Assembly: GCA_025642075.2 (NCBI GenBank)
Contig: JAODUO010000491.1
Span: forward strand, 58,501-122,500
Length of the DNA stretch: 64,000 nt
Direction: 5' to 3'
From: Ridgeia piscesae
Lineage: Eukaryota; Annelida; Polychaeta; Sabellida; Siboglinidae
This document shows positions 60,905-64,000 of this stretch, one piece after another. The position numbers and the translations under genes are program-made. The notes under the pieces were generated by a model. That model searched no databases. It saw only the letters and a program-made list of their open reading frames with translations, and was not told where the DNA came from. Within the stretch, counting starts at the first letter, position 1; every line of letters begins with the position of its first letter.

Positions 60905-61084
60905 CTACGGATGTAGGATACTTATTCTCTTGGTCAGTGTCTGTGGGGGGAAGAGAAGCCTTCGACTGATTGTGTCCAGTTCTTCTAGCGCCAGGTGCAC
61001 GTGAACCTTGACCATTTCTTCACACTCGGTGACGAGCATCAACTTGAGCAGTCTGTACAGGTCTCGTAGCACAGTGTCAAGGAC
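60905..61084 (-). CDS. TANGO6-like last coding exon
   Basis: 59 residues then TAG (60905-60907). Acceptor on the minus strand TGTCTCTGTCCAG. Contains the last HEAT helix pair and the LFPPQTLTKR terminus. Confidence 0.85.
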   Translation of the reverse strand, partial: VLDTVLRDLYRLLKLMLVTECEEMVKVHVHLALEELDTISRRLLFPPQTLTKRISILHP

Positions 61085-64000
61085 CTGGACAGAGACACAA
61101 CAGGAACGTGTCACATCGTACACACGGCCCACATACAATGGGGAATGTTTCGATTTTGTTTAATACAAGTCATTTTGAATGGAGGTTCAACATGTCATAG
61201 TTATTAATCGGTATATGAAATACCAAAATAAACATGGTGAAAATAAACTTCCCCAAAGGGTTGTTTAGTAGGTCCGCAACAATGTTTACAATTTAAATGC
61301 TGCAGACACAACATCCAGTGGAAAGACAAGGTGTAACTGCAATACTGCCTGGATTGTGTTGATTACAACACCATGTTGTGACACAGAGCACAGTGGTAGA
61401 CCAGGTAGAGCCTTGCACTATCAACCAGGAGAGCCCGGGCTTGAATCGTGTATTGACGTATTGAACTTTGGAATTTTTTTCACTATGTTGCTCCAGTTCA
61501 CTCGGCTGTATGAATGAACCCCTGGCTATAGACAGTGGTGGATATTTGTGAATTAAGTCATCATGCATTAATTGCATAATACAATACATATTGCAGCATG
61601 GCTGGATGCTTCCCAGAGAAGTTGTGATAAGGTTCGACTAAACGAGTCTGTCAGGAGGCACTCTGTAAAGTATTCTGTGCGGTCCTAGGGACTGGATATT
61701 GTTCTGTAAGAACTTTCCTATTTTTACATATCTGGATGGTGTCTATAATACTTGTGGTGACACATACCTGGATGGTGTATTTAGCTGTGTGGTGACACAT
61801 ACCTGGATGGTGTCTGTATACATGTGGTAACACATACCTGGATGGTGTCTGCATATGTGTGGTGGCACATACCTGGATGGTGTATGTATACATGTGGTGA
61901 CACATACCTAGATGGTGTCTGTATATGTGTGGTGACACATACCTGGATGGTGTATGTATATGTGTGGTGACATACACCTGGATGGTGTATGTATATGTGT
62001 GGTGACATACACCTGGATGGTGTCTGTATCTGTGTGGTGACACATACCTGGATGGTGTCTGTATATGTGTGGTGACACATATTTGTATCTGTGTGGTGAC
62101 ATATACGTGAATGGTGTCTGTATACGTATGGTGACACGTATTTGTATCTGTGTGGTGACACATACCTGGATGGTGTCTGTATGTGTGTGGTGACACATAC
62201 CTGGATGGTGTCTGTATATGTGTGGTGACACATTTGTATCTGTGTGGTGACACATACCTGAATGGTGTCTGTATACGTGTGGTGACACATATTTGTATCT
62301 GTGTGGTGACACATACCTGGATGGTGTCTACATCCATGCCCTGGAGTAGCAGGGTAAGGAACAAGGCTGCTGCCTTCCTGACCTCTGGGTCGGGGTCAGT
62401 CTTCAAGAGATGACTGGTGACATCAAACACCTGAAACCAACCAACTCACTTGATGGACCTGGACTGTTGATCTACTATCAGGATCTAATGTCAGGATCTA
62501 ATGTCAGGATCTACTGTCAGGATCTACTGTCAGGTCAACACACTGTCAATTCATGGCTTAAGTCCACCTACTACTGTTTTAAAACTTTGGTAGTTTTACT
62601 GATCCCACTATCTGAAACACACTTGAAAGGAAAGGTAAACAAATCATTAGTAAGCCCATCACTTACTTTTACTTTTTATAAAAAAAATATCTTCTGTCAA
62701 CATTGACAACTGCATTAACAATATAGCTCGGTCGGACTGAGTCACCCTGGTAATTGCAATTTCCGTAACTGTTCAATGATGTCTGTCGTTCAAATTATAC
62801 CTGACAGTTGCTGAAACAAGTTACTACCCCGGTAGTTACTACACCAACTACTGATGTCACCAACTCTCTGGGTAGAGGAAAATGATTGGCCCACAGTAAA
62901 ATATTTCCAAGATCTCACCTCATGGATGACGGTGCCAAGAGAGAAGCGAAGTAATTTGCAGACATCGCCAAGATTAGAGAGACAGCTAGCACGCACCAGG
63001 GGCTCCGTGTCTCGGGCCACACTCAGTAACACCCCTAACAGGGCGTCTCTATAGGGGGGGATCATATCACCTGTGAATAATAACCTTGTTAATTTTCAAA
63101 TGGACACATACACACATATGCAAGCTCAATTATAGATATAGTATAAAAAGTTGAACCAAATTCACATTTGCTATGAGATTTGAAAAACAATATGTGTAAA
63201 ATAAATGAATACGATTTCAGACAAGCATGTCCATATATAAAAGTACATTGATAAACTATGTATGTAAAATAACTAAATAAATAAATATACATCTTTAAGA
63301 ACATCATGTTTTTAATTATTTAAATCCTGGACCCATTGTTGCCACAGTCGAAGTTAAACACAAGTCGTCAGTTTAAATACTACGATATATGCTAATCCTA
63401 TTCATTAGGCTAAAATAGCCTTTTTAATTACACCCCTACCGGAGAGGACATTAGCTTGATGCAACCATGAGGCTAGCGCTACATCTCAATGACAAATTTT
63501 TTAATATCCAAAAATTCACCCGTAACATACACATATAGGTATTACTGAAAAATGCTGTAAATGGCTTGATTTACAGCAGTAGAAAAGAAGTGGCATTTTT
63601 GATGTAGCATAATATTCTTGGCATATAAAACTCTCACTTGGGTTTGTATGTATGTATGGTTTATATGCTCGGGCATCAGCATTAGCGTTACATTTTGTAA
63701 ACTATGCTAAAATGTCAATGAAACAAACTGTAAACAAAATAAGAAGGACAAATGTGGAAACACGTATGAAATGTAGACTGAAATGACAATTTAAAAACTG
63801 ATATCAAGGTAGATATTTCCTGTCACAGTGGGACCCGGAAAACATCTGCCAGACGTCAGTGCTCCCTGAAACAAACTTTTGTGACACCAGATCTAAACGA
63901 AAAAGGAGAAATGCGACTCACCAAGCCTGCGACAGATCTTCACTATTGCCTCTCCCAGCTTCACCCTGAGTTCGACGGAGCGTGATGCCTGGGAGTACTC
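60905..64000 (-). CDS. TANGO6-like HEAT-repeat protein, C-terminal four exons (partial)
   Basis: Minus strand, join 63922-64000 (continues off the window), 62919-63070, 62317-62430, 60905-61084. Phases agree (1, 0, 0), giving 173 complete codons plus one split codon. Reads LRVKLGEAIVKICRRL; ALLGVLLSVARDTEPLVRAS and CLSNLGDVCKLLRFSLGTVI; LKTDPDPEVRKAAALFLTLL; VLDTVLRDLYRLLKLMLVTE ... RRLLFPPQTLTKRISILHP. The HEAT helices with LVRASCLSNLG, DPxPEVRxAA and the LFPPQ.L.K.I end are those of TANGO6 (TMCO7), related to yeast Rtp1, which takes part in RNA polymerase II assembly/import; the animal protein was first tied to secretion and Golgi organisation. It converges on the M13 gene. Confidence 0.82.
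61375..61700 (+). mobile_element. SINE copy 5 (in a TANGO6 intron)
   Basis: tRNA-like head AGCACAGTGGTAGACCAGGT with B box-like GGGCTTGAATC, then TTGCTCCAGTTCACTCGGCT, TGAATGAACCCCTGGCTATA, GACAGTGGTGGATATTTGTG, ATTGCAGCATGGCTGGATGC, TTCCCAGAGAAG. Longest copy and closest to a consensus. Confidence 0.8.
61735..62316. repeat. 35-bp minisatellite seeded on the TANGO6 penultimate-exon donor
   Basis: About 16 units of a 35-bp repeat, with shorter variants (GACACATATTTGTATCTGTG). On the coding (minus) strand each unit contains ACACCATCCAG|GTATGTGTC, exactly the end of the exon at 62317 and its donor. Long ORFs on the minus strand (HIQTPSRYVSPH repeats) are artefacts that start in the real exon and run through the array. 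Confidence 0.96.
62317..62430 (-). CDS. TANGO6-like penultimate exon
   Basis: 38 codons, phase 0 at both ends: VFDVTSHLLKTDPDPEVRKA then AALFLTLLLQGMDVDTIQ. Donor CCATCCAG|GTATGT. This exon end is unit zero of the adjoining minisatellite. Confidence 0.88.
62431..62918. other. TANGO6 intron
   Basis: Contains four short direct repeats of CAGGATCTAATGT / CAGGATCTACTGT at 62479-62536. Otherwise nothing recognised. Confidence 0.7.
62919..63070 (-). CDS. TANGO6-like exon (HEAT repeat)
   Basis: 50 codons plus two bases: DMIPPYRDALLGVLLSVARD then TEPLVRASCLSNLGDVCKLL. Enters in phase 1, leaves in phase 0 (CATGAG|GTGAGA). Confidence 0.88.
63071..63921. other. TANGO6 intron
   Basis: AT-rich intron. 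No array, no coding signal. Confidence 0.6.
63922..64000 (-). CDS. TANGO6-like exon, cut by the window edge
   Basis: 26 codons plus one base visible: EYSQASRSVELRVKLGEAIV then KICRRL. Donor CTTG|GTGAGT. Leaves in phase 1, matching the next exon. Confidence 0.8.

Noticed and set aside
61651..62430. 259-codon minus-strand ORF as a TANGO6 extension
   Set aside because: Its start is the real penultimate exon, but after the donor it only translates the 35-bp minisatellite; the next exon joins in phase 0 and matches the family.

Overview
The window reads as animal nuclear DNA, most likely from a lophotrochozoan such as a mollusc (inference). It is AT-rich and intron-dense. It carries degenerate LINEs, one dead Ty3/Gypsy element, a tRNA-derived SINE family and a very large amount of micro- and minisatellite DNA (about 30% of the window by adding array lengths). 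There are no prokaryotic operons and no CRISPR array.

Left part (1-14.1 kb, + strand): short exons with good splice sites. One TPR-like exon lies at 633-681 and three phase-0 coiled-coil exons lie at 11407-13811. They belong to one or two genes I cannot name. Between them are a LINE 3' end (3830-4496), a decayed Gypsy element with its 3' LTR (5152-7688) and an antisense LINE (9142-9870).

Centre (17.5-58.0 kb, + strand): a complete gene for an M13-family (neprilysin/endothelin-converting-enzyme type) type II membrane zinc metallopeptidase. I could assemble 22 coding exons whose phases all agree. They give 775 residues, with a signal anchor, HEITH zinc site, GENIAD motif, NAFY substrate-binding motif and a C-terminal CHVW. 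Its introns are packed with tandem arrays.

Right part (60.9-64 kb, - strand): the last four exons of a TANGO6-like HEAT-repeat protein, converging tail to tail on the peptidase gene.

The most notable observation is that many minisatellites are built on exon-intron junctions. The repeat unit contains the last bases of an exon plus its 5' splice site, so each array carries tens of copies of a donor: at peptidase exons 2, 18 and 19 and the TANGO6 penultimate exon clearly, at exons 9 and 17 probably. Other intronic arrays, not at junctions, also carry GTAAGT- or GTGAGG-like motifs. This has occurred independently in two convergent genes, with unrelated unit sequences and lengths from 20 to about 35 bp. 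Secondary finds are a scrambled second copy of exon 19, a duplicated 3' splice site at exon 20, a GC-AG intron, a minisatellite grown out of a LINE reverse-transcriptase fragment, a TTAA-flanked piggyBac-type MITE and five SINE copies.
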